DNA of 64,000 bases, from positions 62,001-126,000 of the forward strand of contig CAKNLK010000003.1 of assembly GCA_930989535.1 (NCBI GenBank), given 5' to 3'. Of this stretch, positions 7,861 to 16,372 are shown piece by piece; positions within the stretch are counted from its first letter, which is position 1; each line of letters begins with the position of its first letter. The stretch comes from an uncultured Clostridia bacterium (GTDB lineage: Bacteria > Bacillota > Clostridia > Christensenellales > Borkfalkiaceae). A program made the position numbers and the translations under genes. The notes under the pieces are model-generated. The model made no database searches. It was given only the letters and a program-made list of their open reading frames with translations, and was not told the origin of the DNA.

Positions 7861-8772
7861 TCAGTCGTTAAATTTACAGCGGACGGTAACAGGTTCGCCG
7901 CCGTTCCCGTGCGAATAGGACGCCTCCGCGACGTGCTCCGCACCGTAATTTATATCCTCCCCATTGATAAACCGCACGAGGGTAGCCGAATAGGAGCCGC
8001 GGCCGTTATCCGCATCCATGGCGTACACGCCGTAGCCCTCTCCGCCCGACTCCTGCGGAAACCACTTGCCGAACATCCAGTTTTTATTCACCGTAAACGT
8101 ATATCCTATGCGCGCATCGCCTGACACGGGATGATGCCCGCTGCCCTCGACGAACTGCCGCATATCGTCGTACCCATCCGTCAAGGACGATATGCTCGTA
8201 GAGCGGAAAATCGTGCCGCTCGCCCTTTCGGGCAATACGGGCATACCCCCTGCGGGGAGGGGCGTTTCCGCCATATCGAGCGTGCCCGAGCCGTGGATTT
8301 CGAACAGCGAACCGCCGGAAAGCGCCGAAAATTCATTGTAGTCCCAATAGACATCGTTATCCCATGCGAAGGAAACGCACTCCTCCTCCGTCCGCTCGCC
8401 GCTCCAAGACCAATTTAGCGTAAATATTTTGACGGAGATATTTTCGTCTTCCGTGGGCACGTCGCTCACCGTAAGCCGCGCCGAAACGCCCGCGACCTCC
8501 GCTGAGAGCTCCGACTGCGCCTCGAACACCGCGCCGGCACCGCGGAGATAGATTTTCGTAACACCGCCCGCACTTTCAAGGAATTCCTGCGAATACCCTT
8601 GCTCTGCCAAATATTTATCTGCGGCGGCTATCGAATAAACATCCGGCCGCGATTCCTCCAGCTCCTCCGCATAATTGATATACGCGACTATCTTTTCCTC
8701 CTTTTGGCAGGAGCACAAAATAAACGCAACCATAAGCACCAGCATGAGTGCCGACAACTTTTTCGCTTTCAT
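7861..8772 (-). CDS. Lipoprotein of unknown function
   Basis: This 303-residue protein begins with a positively charged signal peptide and a lipobox ending LCSC (lipidated cysteine at about residue 22), so it is exported and membrane-attached. The mature part is rich in beta-strand-like stretches and has two TFTVNKNW/FTLNWSWSGE-type aromatic segments. I recognise no catalytic or binding motif. A GGGGGAG ribosome site precedes the ATG and a promoter stands at 8799-8827. It is monocistronic and convergent with trxB. Function unknown. Confidence 0.7.
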   Translation of the reverse strand: MKAKKLSALMLVLMVAFILCSCQKEEKIVAYINYAEELEESRPDVYSIAAADKYLAEQGYSQEFLESAGGVTKIYLRGAGAVFEAQSELSAEVAGVSARLTVSDVPTEDENISVKIFTLNWSWSGERTEEECVSFAWDNDVYWDYNEFSALSGGSLFEIHGSGTLDMAETPLPAGGMPVLPERASGTIFRSTSISSLTDGYDDMRQFVEGSGHHPVSGDARIGYTFTVNKNWMFGKWFPQESGGEGYGVYAMDADNGRGSYSATLVRFINGEDINYGAEHVAEASYSHGNGGEPVTVRCKFND

Positions 8773-8798
8773 TGCTTTCTCCCCCTTTCTTTGCCGCC

Positions 8799-8827
8799 AT
8801 TATAGCACACGTTTTTGCGCTTTGCAA
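8799..8827 (-). promoter_or_regulatory. Promoter of the lipoprotein gene
   Basis: Minus strand TTGCAA (8822-8827), 17-nt spacer, TATAAT (8799-8804). The rest of the gap up to 8974 holds nothing I can identify. Confidence 0.75.
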
Positions 8828-8974
8828 TACCCTTTACAATATTTGTCGGTCACATAAAACGAGAAGCAGTGTGAGAACTCAATCGGAGCGAGTACACACA
8901 AGAGTATGAGGCAACGGCGAGCGCGCCCGATTGGGGGAAAACAACAAGCGCGGCGGACGAAGGGCGCACGCCAT

Positions 8975-9023
8975 AAAAAAGCGGAGCGGAAAGCCGAACA
9001 ATTCGGCTTTCCGCTCCGCTTTT
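8975..9023 (-). terminator. Terminator of the cobalamin operon
   Basis: A 19-bp stem (AGCGGAGCGGAAAGCCGAA with its complement) followed on the minus strand by TTTTTT, starting 16 nt after the cobO stop. Confidence 0.9.
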
Positions 9024-9038
9024 GTGAATTATTCCCCA

Positions 9039-9584
9039 TTAAAACTCGATGCCTCGGCGGGCGACGATGCCCGCGTCGAAGGGGTGTTTAATTTTTTTCA
9101 TCTCCGTGACGTAATCGGCAGCATCCACGAGCGCCGCGGAGGGCTCCCTGCCCGTGAGCACCACCTCCAGCCGCGCGGGGCGGCTCTTCAAAAAACGCAA
9201 AAGCGCCCCTTCGCTGATCACGCCGTGGTTGCAGGAGGAAACCGCCTCGTCCAGCACCAACAAATCGAATTCTTCCGCGGCGGCGCGGGAAATTGCCGCC
9301 TCAAACAGAGCGGAATACGCCCGCTTGCACTTCTCGAACTCCTCTTTGCCCATGTTGGAAACGCGGCCGAAGTAGCGTGGCTCGTGCATCGTATGCACAT
9401 TCGGCAGCAGGCGCAGGGAGGCATTCTCCGACGAGGTGCCGTCCTTGAAAAACTGCACGAACAGCACCCTTTTGCCGCTGCCCGCGGCGCGGGCGCACAG
9501 CCCCACCGCAGCCGTGGTTTTGCCCTTGCCCTCGCCGCAATAGAGATGAACCAACCCTTCCGATGCCTGCGAATCAAACGCCAT
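9039..9584 (-). CDS. cobO: Cob(I)yrinic acid a,c-diamide adenosyltransferase
   Basis: This 181-residue enzyme transfers the adenosyl group of ATP to the cobalt of corrinoids. The P-loop GEGKGKTTAA is near the N-terminus, and LLVLDE and the VLTGREPS region fit the CobA/CobO/BtuR family. The start at 9584 is set by AAGGAGATC upstream and gives family length. It overlaps the end of cobQ by 11 nt and is the last gene of the operon, followed by a strong terminator. It acts in the cytosol on imported or partly built corrinoids. Confidence 0.92.
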   Translation of the reverse strand: MAFDSQASEGLVHLYCGEGKGKTTAAVGLCARAAGSGKRVLFVQFFKDGTSSENASLRLLPNVHTMHEPRYFGRVSNMGKEEFEKCKRAYSALFEAAISRAAAEEFDLLVLDEAVSSCNHGVISEGALLRFLKSRPARLEVVLTGREPSAALVDAADYVTEMKKIKHPFDAGIVARRGIEF

Positions 9585-11013
9585 GCTCGATGATCTCCTT
9601 GATTTTTTGCATATCGACGCTCGCGCGGAACAGCCGCGCGAGTTCCTCATAATTGCGTTCCTTGACGGCGCGCGCGTCCTCGTTTTCGGCGGGGGCGCCG
9701 CCCAGCGCCGCAATCATCTTCGCGGCGACGCCCGCATCGTCGAAGATGCCGTGCACATAGGTGCCGTACACGCAGCCGCTGTTCACGACCGCCGCGTGCT
9801 CGCCCGACTGCCCCATGTGTATCTCATAGCCCGTATAGTTCTGCCCGTTCAGGCAGGAGAACACGCCCGAAAGCCCGCCGATGGTACCTTGCGTTTCGCG
9901 CAGGCACTTTTCCCTGCCGAACACCGTTTCGAGGGGCAGAAGCCCCAGCCCCGCCTCCTCGCCGCCGCATTCGCAGCCGAAGGGGTCGCTGACCTTTTTG
10001 CCGAGCATCTGGAACCCGCCGCACACGCCGAACACGGGCACGCCGCGGTGCGCCGCCGCCACGATCTGCTCGGCGAGCCCGCCCGACTTCAAAAACCGCA
10101 AGTCCTCGATCGTGCTCTTGGTGCCGGGGAGGATGATGAGGTCGGGCGCGCCGAACTCGGAAACGCGGGAAACGTAGCGCACCGAACAACCCTTCGCCCG
10201 CTCGAAGGGCGCAAAGTCGGTGAAGTTCGAAAGTTTGGGCAGCCGCATGACGGCGACGTCGACGCCCTCGCCCCTGCCCTTGGCAGAAAGCCGCTCGGAG
10301 AGGCTGTCCTCATCGTCGATGTCCAGCGAAAAATAGGGAACGACGCCGAGGACGGGCTTGCCCGAGAGCCGTTCGAGCATCTTTGCCCCCTCCGCAAAGA
10401 GGGAAACGTCGCCGCGGAATTTGTTGACGAGAAGCCCCTTTACGAGCGCGCGCTCCTTGTCGGACAGGAGCGAAACGGTGCCGCACAGTTGCGCGAAGAT
10501 GCCGCCGCGGTCGATGTCCCCCACCAGCACAACGGGGGCGGAGAGCTTTTCCGCGAGGCCCATGTTCACGATGTCGTTGTCGTTCAGGTTCAGCTCGACG
10601 GGGCTGCCCGCGCCCTCGATGACGATGACGTCGTTCTCCGCCGCCAGCCCCTCGTACGCCTCCATGATTGCGGGGAAGAGCTGTTTTTTATAGGCAAAAT
10701 ACTCGCGCGCGGACATGTTGCCGACCGACTTGCCGAGCACGATGACCTGCGAGCCGACGTCGGTCGTGGGCTTTAAGAGGACGGGATTCATGCGCACGTC
10801 CGCCTCTTTTCCCGCCGCCTCCGCCTGCACGACCTGCGCGCGGCCCATTTCGAATCCGTCCTTGGTGACGTAGGAATTGAGCGCCATGTTCTGCGATTTG
10901 AAGGGCGCAACGCGGTATCCCTCCTGCTTTAAGGCGCGGCACAGCGCCGCCGCCGTGAGGCTTTTGCCCGCGTTGGACATGGTGCCCTGGATCATGATGG
11001 GTTTTGCTTTCAT
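9574..11013 (-). CDS. cobQ: Cobyric acid synthase
   Basis: This 479-residue protein amidates adenosylcobyrinic acid diamide at four carboxylates to give cobyric acid, using glutamine and ATP. The N-terminal part has the MIQGTMSNAGKS P-loop-like motif and DIDRGGIFA. The C-terminal glutamine amidotransferase domain shows VFGVCGGFQMLG (nucleophilic Cys) and a YVHGIFD histidine motif. The start at 11013 overlaps the cobD stop as ATGA and has AGGAGAAAAAGAG upstream. The protein lets the cell use cobyrinic acid-level precursors, although no ring-building genes are in the window. Confidence 0.93.
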   Translation of the reverse strand: MKAKPIMIQGTMSNAGKSLTAAALCRALKQEGYRVAPFKSQNMALNSYVTKDGFEMGRAQVVQAEAAGKEADVRMNPVLLKPTTDVGSQVIVLGKSVGNMSAREYFAYKKQLFPAIMEAYEGLAAENDVIVIEGAGSPVELNLNDNDIVNMGLAEKLSAPVVLVGDIDRGGIFAQLCGTVSLLSDKERALVKGLLVNKFRGDVSLFAEGAKMLERLSGKPVLGVVPYFSLDIDDEDSLSERLSAKGRGEGVDVAVMRLPKLSNFTDFAPFERAKGCSVRYVSRVSEFGAPDLIILPGTKSTIEDLRFLKSGGLAEQIVAAAHRGVPVFGVCGGFQMLGKKVSDPFGCECGGEEAGLGLLPLETVFGREKCLRETQGTIGGLSGVFSCLNGQNYTGYEIHMGQSGEHAAVVNSGCVYGTYVHGIFDDAGVAAKMIAALGGAPAENEDARAVKERNYEELARLFRASVDMQKIKEIIEHGV

Positions 11014-12029
11014 CTCTTTTTCTCCTCCGAAAGCGCCGCCGCGAGCGCCTCGTTCTCCGCGTGCGGCCGCACGCCGATACGGTAATACTGTTTGCCCTCC
11101 GCGGGCGTAAGCCCGACAAAGTCGGTGCAGGTGCGGATGGCGATGCCCCGCTCTTTCAGCCGCGCGGCGAGGTCTTCCTCCCCCTCGAACAGCAAAAAGT
11201 TCGCACAGGAGGGACGGGGCGCATACCCCGCGCGGCGGAGCGTTTGCTCCAAAAACGCGCGCTCGGTGCGCACGATTTCGCGCATACGTTCGAAGTATTT
11301 CGTATCCCCCGCCGCCGCAACGCCCGCCGCCTGCGCGAGCGAGGATACGTTCCACGGCTGCAGTTTTTCGGAAATTTCCCTGAGCGCCGCCGCATCGCCC
11401 ATCAGATACCCCAGCCGCACCCCCGCGAGCTCGCAGCTTTTGGTGAGCGCCTGCAGAACGAGCACGTTTTGCAGGGCGAGAAGCTCGGGAAGGGTATATG
11501 CGGGGTCGTCGACAAAGTCGTAAAAGCAGGCGTCGACAAAGAGAGCGGCGCCGTATTCCGCGCAGGTGCAGGCGAGGGAAAAGATCTCCTTGCGCGAAGG
11601 CATGCCGCCGTCGGGGTTGTTGGGCGCGCAGACGAACACCGTGCTTGCGCCGCCGCGCACCGCCCGTTCCGCCGCCGAAAAGCCGTACACGTGTTCCGCT
11701 TTTCCGCCGAAGGCCCGCACGGCGTTCGCGTACTCGGAGAAGGTGGGCGAAAGCACCGCCGCCTGCTCGCCCGCGTGCGCCGCCGCGTAGGCATAGATGA
11801 GCTCCGCCGCGCCGTTGCCCGCGAGAATGTTTTCAGCCGGCACACCCTCCTTTGCCGAGAGTGCGGCGCGGAGGGCGGTGCAGTACGGGTCGGGGTAGCG
11901 GTCGGCGCGCTGCAACGCGGAAACGCAGGCGTCGAACACCGCCCCGCTCATGCCGAGGGGGCTGATGTTGACGGAAAAGTCGTATTCGGCACGCGGGTCG
12001 CCGCCGTGTTTATCCTCCGAAAAACGCAT
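11010..12029 (-). CDS. cobD: L-threonine-O-3-phosphate decarboxylase (CobD-type aminotransferase fold)
   Basis: This 339-residue pyridoxal-phosphate enzyme supplies aminopropanol phosphate for the nucleotide loop of cobalamin. It is a class I/II aminotransferase fold: NISPLGMS near the start, CAPNNPDGG in the middle and TKSCELAGVRLGYL, where the Lys should bind PLP. These features are shared with histidinol-phosphate aminotransferase, but the position between cbiB and cobQ makes the CobD role far more likely. AGGAGTTACCT precedes the ATG. Its stop overlaps the cobQ start. Confidence 0.88.
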   Translation of the reverse strand: MRFSEDKHGGDPRAEYDFSVNISPLGMSGAVFDACVSALQRADRYPDPYCTALRAALSAKEGVPAENILAGNGAAELIYAYAAAHAGEQAAVLSPTFSEYANAVRAFGGKAEHVYGFSAAERAVRGGASTVFVCAPNNPDGGMPSRKEIFSLACTCAEYGAALFVDACFYDFVDDPAYTLPELLALQNVLVLQALTKSCELAGVRLGYLMGDAAALREISEKLQPWNVSSLAQAAGVAAAGDTKYFERMREIVRTERAFLEQTLRRAGYAPRPSCANFLLFEGEEDLAARLKERGIAIRTCTDFVGLTPAEGKQYYRIGVRPHAENEALAAALSEEKKR

Positions 12030-12100
12030 AGGTAACTCCTGAAAAATGCAAAAATGCGGGCAAAAAAGCCCAAAAATACCCGAAATCGGCGTCCTTTCCC

Positions 12101-13087
12101 TTACAGAACGCAGAAAAGAATAGGCGCGGCGATCGCCGAAAGGAGAACGAGCGCGATAAGCACCGTGCAGACCATCAGGCGGTTTGCGCGCACGATGTCG
12201 AACGGTTCGACCTCGCGCAGGGCGTCGCCGATGTACGGCTTTTTGTGCAGGACGCCGTGGTAAATCGCATCCCCCGCCAGCCGCAGCCCCAGGGCGCCCG
12301 CACACACCGACTCCGTCTGCGCGGAGTTGGGCGAGGCGTGGTTGCGGCGATCCCGCCGCCAAATTTTCCACGCGTTGCGGGGGCGATACTGCAGGATGAC
12401 GGACGCGAGAAGCATGAACAGCGCCGAAAGGCGGGCGGGGATATAGTTGAACACGTCGTCGGTGCGGGCGGCGACCTTTCCGAAATACAGGTAGCCGTTC
12501 TCCTTATAACCGACCATGGAATCCATGGTGTTGACCGCCTTGTACAAAAATCCGCCGACCGCGCCGCCCAAAAAGAGGTACAAGAGCGGGGCGATGACGC
12601 CGTCGGATGTGTTTTCAGCGACCGTTTCCACCGCCGCGCGGGCGATGCCCGCCTCGTCCAGCACGCTCGTATCCCTGCCGACGATCATCGAAACGGCATA
12701 CCGCGCGCCCTCGGTATCCCCCTCGCGGAACTTTTTATACACCTTCATGCTCTCCTTGCGCAGGCTGTGCGTCGCCAACGCGAGCCAGCACAGGAGCGAT
12801 GAGAGGGCGAGGTAGGCGTACGGGCTGAGCCAAAAGCACAGCGCAAGCAATCCCGCGGGCACGCCCGCCGACACGATGCACACGCTTACGACCAAAAAAG
12901 CGCCGCCCGCCGTTTCGCCCGCGGGCGTTTTGGGGAATATCCTGCGGAACGCCCTTTCCAACAGCGAGATGAGCTTGCCGATGCCGACGACGGGGTGCGG
13001 AAACCAGCGCGGGTCGCCGACCAACAGATCGATGACGAAGCCGATGAGTATGGAATAAAAGGTAAACTGCAACAGCGTTACTGCCAT
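12101..13087 (-). CDS. cbiB: Adenosylcobinamide-phosphate synthase (integral membrane)
   Basis: This 328-residue membrane protein attaches aminopropanol phosphate to cobyric acid. It has several hydrophobic helices and the family signatures DLLVGDPRWFPHPVVGIG near the N-terminus, ETVAENTSDGVIAPLLY and NTMDSMVGYK in the middle, and SPNSAQTESVCAGALGL. The start at 13087 overlaps the end of cobC by 10 nt. A 71-nt gap separates it from cobD, the widest gap in the operon apart from the leader. Confidence 0.93.
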   Translation of the reverse strand: MAVTLLQFTFYSILIGFVIDLLVGDPRWFPHPVVGIGKLISLLERAFRRIFPKTPAGETAGGAFLVVSVCIVSAGVPAGLLALCFWLSPYAYLALSSLLCWLALATHSLRKESMKVYKKFREGDTEGARYAVSMIVGRDTSVLDEAGIARAAVETVAENTSDGVIAPLLYLFLGGAVGGFLYKAVNTMDSMVGYKENGYLYFGKVAARTDDVFNYIPARLSALFMLLASVILQYRPRNAWKIWRRDRRNHASPNSAQTESVCAGALGLRLAGDAIYHGVLHKKPYIGDALREVEPFDIVRANRLMVCTVLIALVLLSAIAAPILFCVL

Positions 13088-13647
13088 AACTTTCCCTCGA
13101 AGGCGAGCGCTTTTCCGTCCCATACGGCGCCAAAACCCTGCCCGTTTTCGATCTGCCAATCGTAAAATTCTCTCTTCGGAAGCGCGAGCGCCGCGAAGAT
13201 CGCCATGATGGTGCCGCCGTGCACGACGAGCGCCGCGCTCTGCCCCTCTTGCAAGCCGCCCGCAAATTCTTCGAACGCCCGCACGCAGCGGGCGCGGAAG
13301 GCGAGCGGCTCCTCCCCATGCGGGAAGGGGAGCGTTCCGTTCGAGTCGATCCACGCCTGATAGTCGGCATTGCCCGCAAGTTCGAGGTAGTTTTTGCCCT
13401 CGAAATCGCCGAAGTCGCACTCGCGCAGGCCATCGACGACGAGCGGCGCCGCTTGCGGATACAAAATCTGCGCGCTCTCGCGGCAGCGGCGGAGGGGGGA
13501 AATTGCGACGATGTCCGCCTGCGGGGCGGTTTTGCCCGCGAGCTCTCCCCTGCCCGCGGGCGAGAGGGGCTCGTCGGTGCGGCCGATGTAGCGCTTTAAT
13601 TCGTTGCCCGCCGTTTTGCCGTGGCGGATGAAATACAGTCTGTTCAT
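13078..13647 (-). CDS. cobC: Alpha-ribazole phosphatase, histidine phosphatase family
   Basis: This 189-residue protein has the phosphoglycerate-mutase-like motif IRHGKT (catalytic His) at residues 6-11, the SPLRRC arginine motif and a second VHGGTI histidine. The family removes phosphate from alpha-ribazole 5'-phosphate or from adenosylcobalamin 5'-phosphate in the last step of nucleotide-loop assembly. The ATG overlaps the stop of the preceding gene as ATGA, so translation is probably coupled. Operon context makes the cobalamin role likely among many histidine phosphatases. Confidence 0.85.
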   Translation of the reverse strand: MNRLYFIRHGKTAGNELKRYIGRTDEPLSPAGRGELAGKTAPQADIVAISPLRRCRESAQILYPQAAPLVVDGLRECDFGDFEGKNYLELAGNADYQAWIDSNGTLPFPHGEEPLAFRARCVRAFEEFAGGLQEGQSAALVVHGGTIMAIFAALALPKREFYDWQIENGQGFGAVWDGKALAFEGKLWQ

Positions 13648-14045
13648 TTGATCCTCTGCCCGATGCCCGCGATGACGCGGCAGACGCGCTCCGCCCGCTT
13701 TGCGAGCGCGCAAAGCGTTCTGCCCACCTCGTCGCGAAACTCCCGCTCGGCGAAATCGACGGGAACGACGCCCAGCCCGACCTCGTCGCAGCAGATATAC
13801 CTTTCGCCCGCGGAGAGCCATCCTTCCAAAGCGGCGAGCGCTTCCTTCGCGCCGCGCAAACGGACGAGTTCCTCCAAATGCACGAGCGCGCGCGGGGATG
13901 CCTTTCCCTCCGCGCCGCCCGCGAATTGCGACTCCTCGCCCGCAAACGCTGCCGCGGGGGCGATTTCGGAGGCTTTCAGCCCGAACTGCTCCCGCAGGTA
14001 TTCCGTTTTGCCCTGCGCCCTTCCGCCGATGACGAGCGTCAGCAT
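13644..14045 (-). CDS. Short CobU-like adenosylcobinamide kinase/guanylyltransferase homologue
   Basis: This 133-residue protein has the CobU P-loop at its very start (VIGGRAQGKTEYL) and the family C-terminal pattern CDEVGLGVVPVDFAEREFRD followed by a GRTL motif and IAGIGQRIK. It is shorter than a typical CobU (about 170-180) because the central segment between the P-loop and the EVGLG motif is reduced. A second CobU-like gene lies at 14832. One may have only the kinase or only the guanylyltransferase activity. AGGAGGTGTGCGT precedes the ATG. Confidence 0.75.
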   Translation of the reverse strand: MLTLVIGGRAQGKTEYLREQFGLKASEIAPAAAFAGEESQFAGGAEGKASPRALVHLEELVRLRGAKEALAALEGWLSAGERYICCDEVGLGVVPVDFAEREFRDEVGRTLCALAKRAERVCRVIAGIGQRIK

Positions 14046-14070
14046 ACGCACACCTCCTATTTGTTCTCTT

Positions 14071-14835
14071 TCAGCACAGATAAAAACCTCCAATCGCGGC
14101 GGCGAGCAGCATGATTAGCTCGATGCCCTGCAACAGCCAGCCAGCCAGATCGCCCGACATGCCGCCGAACGTTTTGAAAATGACGGCGACGCACAGCAGA
14201 TACGCCGCGATGCCGCACCCGACGACGACGGCGCCGAGCACGGGGGAGAGGAGAATGCACCCCGCCGCCGCTGCGAGGAGCCACAGAACGCACACAACGT
14301 TGACCGCCGCGCGGCTGCCCGAGTTTTTGAAGGTGGATGCCAGCCCCTCCTTCGCCGAGCGGAAATTGATGATCGAGAGAGCGCTCAAAGTCCGCTCGAA
14401 GGTGTAGGCGAGCGCAAAAACCGCATACGTTTGCAGCGTAAGCGTGCCCGCCGCCGCAAAGTAGGCGACGAAATACACGGCGCACCAGATGATGGCGAAG
14501 GCGCCCGCGTGCGAATCCTTCAAAATTTCCAGCTTGCGTTCGCGCGGCTGGCGGGAGGAGATGGCGTCCACCGTGTCGCAGAATCCGTCCAGATGGATGC
14601 CGCCCGTGACGAGCACGGGGAGGAGCACGACGAACGCCGCGATGAGCAGGGGCGGCAGGCCGAGCCAATCGAAGAGATAGTACAGTCCGCAGCCGATGCC
14701 GCCGATGATGGCGCCCACGAGCGGGAAAAAGCAGAGCGCGTAGCGCATGTTCCGCTCGTTCCACTCCGCCTGCGGCACGGGTATTTTGGAATACATGGAC
14801 AGGGCGATGAGCAGCCCGTTGAATACCCCTTTCAT
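14071..14835 (-). CDS. cobS: Adenosylcobinamide-GDP ribazoletransferase (cobalamin synthase)
   Basis: This 254-residue integral membrane enzyme joins adenosylcobinamide-GDP with alpha-ribazole (phosphate). Family signatures are SKIPVP near the start, GGIHLDGFCDTVDAISSR with the acidic metal-binding residues, and KDSHAGAFAI. Several hydrophobic helices follow. Its ATG overlaps the stop of cobU (ATGA). Membrane location matches CbiB, so late steps are probably membrane-associated. Confidence 0.95.
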   Translation of the reverse strand: MKGVFNGLLIALSMYSKIPVPQAEWNERNMRYALCFFPLVGAIIGGIGCGLYYLFDWLGLPPLLIAAFVVLLPVLVTGGIHLDGFCDTVDAISSRQPRERKLEILKDSHAGAFAIIWCAVYFVAYFAAAGTLTLQTYAVFALAYTFERTLSALSIINFRSAKEGLASTFKNSGSRAAVNVVCVLWLLAAAAGCILLSPVLGAVVVGCGIAAYLLCVAVIFKTFGGMSGDLAGWLLQGIELIMLLAAAIGGFYLC

Positions 14836-15347
14836 TGCAGTGTTCCTTTGTGCACGACGGGAATGGAATACACGCTCTCGACAAAGAGCTGCGCCCGCCG
14901 CGCGAGTTTTTGGTTCAAAAGTCCCAGATTTCCGATATATTGCGCCGTTTCCGCGTCGTAGCGTGCGCCGTCGGAAAAAATTTCGTTGGTGACGACGACG
15001 AGGTCGTTCTTCTCCGCGAGGGCATCAAGCTCCGACAAAATGAGTCCGACGGGGGCGGAATCCTTGTCCCCGAACATGGCGTTGGCGAGGCGGTTTGACA
15101 GGCATTCGAGGAGGATAACCCCGCCCGCGACGCCGAGAGGCAGGCGGGAGGGGCACTCGACGGTGGCAAAGCCCTTCCCCTCCCGCTGGCGGCGGTGCTT
15201 TTCCACCCGCGCGCGCCCCTCTTCGCCCCACACGCGCATAGTGGCGAAGTAGTACAGCGGCTTCTTATTGGAGGCGAGGCGGCAGGCGTACGACTCCGCC
15301 ATTTCCGACTTGCCGCTGCCGCTCCCGCCCGTGAACAGCGCGATCAC
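14832..15347 (-). CDS. cobU: Adenosylcobinamide kinase / guanylyltransferase
   Basis: This 171-residue protein starts with the P-loop FTGGSGSGKSEMAE and has the CobU-like stretches YFATM (residues about 33-38), LLECLSNRLAN and VVTNEIFSDG. In the family it phosphorylates adenosylcobinamide and transfers GMP to it. The usual EVGxGxVP motif is replaced by TNEIFSDGARYD, while the shorter paralogue at 13644 keeps it. The start is GTG and overlaps the cobT stop. CobT and CobS flank it. Confidence 0.85.
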   Translation of the reverse strand: MIALFTGGSGSGKSEMAESYACRLASNKKPLYYFATMRVWGEEGRARVEKHRRQREGKGFATVECPSRLPLGVAGGVILLECLSNRLANAMFGDKDSAPVGLILSELDALAEKNDLVVVTNEIFSDGARYDAETAQYIGNLGLLNQKLARRAQLFVESVYSIPVVHKGTLQ

Positions 15348-16372
15348 AGCGGCTTGTACTCCTCGATGCCCGCCTCCGCAAAGGCGAGCATCCCGCCGTA
15401 GACGGCGTACGCCATATCCAACAGCGGCATGAGCGCCACCGCGCCCGTGCCCTCGCCCAGCGCCATGTTCGCACAGACGGGCGCGCGCATGCCGAGTTTT
15501 TCAAATACGAACCTCGCCGCGGGCTCGCCCGACATGTGGCTGGCGAGCATGTAGTTCTTGCTTTCGGGGCAGATGCTGACGGCGCACAGCGCCGCCACCG
15601 CCGAGATGACGCCGTCGATGAGGACGGGGATGCCCGCCTCCGCGCCGCCGATAAAGGCGCCGCACATGCCCGCGATGTCCAGGCCTCCGACCTTGGAGAG
15701 GACGTCGACCGCGTCGTTTGCATCGGGTCTGAGCCGCGCGAGCGACTGCTCGATGACCTCGATTTTCCGCTTTAAGCCCGCGTCGGACAGCCCCGCGCCC
15801 TTGCCCGTGAGGAAGCGCGGCTCGGCGGCGAGCAGGGCGCACGCCACCGCGCTCGCCGTGGTGGTGTTGCCGATGCCCATTTCGCCCGTGGCGATCATCG
15901 AATATCCCTTTTGGTGCAGTTCTTTGACGAGGGATGCGCCCGTCAGAATCGCGCGCTCGCAGTCCTCGCGGGACATGGCTCGGGTGCGGAAAAAGTTGCC
16001 CGTTCCGCGCAAAACGTGCACGTCGCGCACCCCCTCGACGGGGCGGAGCATGCCGATATCGACGGGGAACACGTCCGCCCCCGCGATTTTTGCCATCTTG
16101 CACACGGTGGCGCCCCCCGCCGCCATGTTCCCCGCGACCGTTGCGGTGACCTCGCTGCCCGTCTGCGTGACGCCCTCGGCGACCACGCCGTTATCCGCGC
16201 AGAACGTAAGCACGCAGCGCTTGCCGCCGACGTGCGCCTCGGGCATCCCCTCGATTTGCGCGACCATGTCCTCAAAGAGCCCCATACCCTTGAGCGGCTT
16301 GGCGATGGAATCCCATCGTTTATAGGCGCGCGCCCGCGCCTCTTCGTCGTATTGTTTGACAGAAAACTGCAT
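15344..16372 (-). CDS. cobT: Nicotinate-nucleotide--dimethylbenzimidazole phosphoribosyltransferase
   Basis: This 342-residue enzyme activates the lower-ligand base to alpha-ribazole phosphate. It shows the family stretches FCADNGVVAEGVTQTGSEVT, GEMGIGNTTTASAV and the C-terminal GEGTGAVALMPLLDMA with the catalytic Glu (GEGTGA). The start at 16372 is preferred over an ATG 24 nt upstream because AAGGAGGGAACGGT directly precedes it. It overlaps the end of cbiA by 53 nt, unusually long for this operon. Confidence 0.95.
   Translation of the reverse strand: MQFSVKQYDEEARARAYKRWDSIAKPLKGMGLFEDMVAQIEGMPEAHVGGKRCVLTFCADNGVVAEGVTQTGSEVTATVAGNMAAGGATVCKMAKIAGADVFPVDIGMLRPVEGVRDVHVLRGTGNFFRTRAMSREDCERAILTGASLVKELHQKGYSMIATGEMGIGNTTTASAVACALLAAEPRFLTGKGAGLSDAGLKRKIEVIEQSLARLRPDANDAVDVLSKVGGLDIAGMCGAFIGGAEAGIPVLIDGVISAVAALCAVSICPESKNYMLASHMSGEPAARFVFEKLGMRAPVCANMALGEGTGAVALMPLLDMAYAVYGGMLAFAEAGIEEYKPL

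Noticed and set aside
8860..8974. Possible further copy of the structured repeat (AGGGCGCACGCCATAA resembles the conserved loop in reverse)
   Set aside because: The 13-nt loop is not intact and no P3-like stem or end hairpin flanks it.
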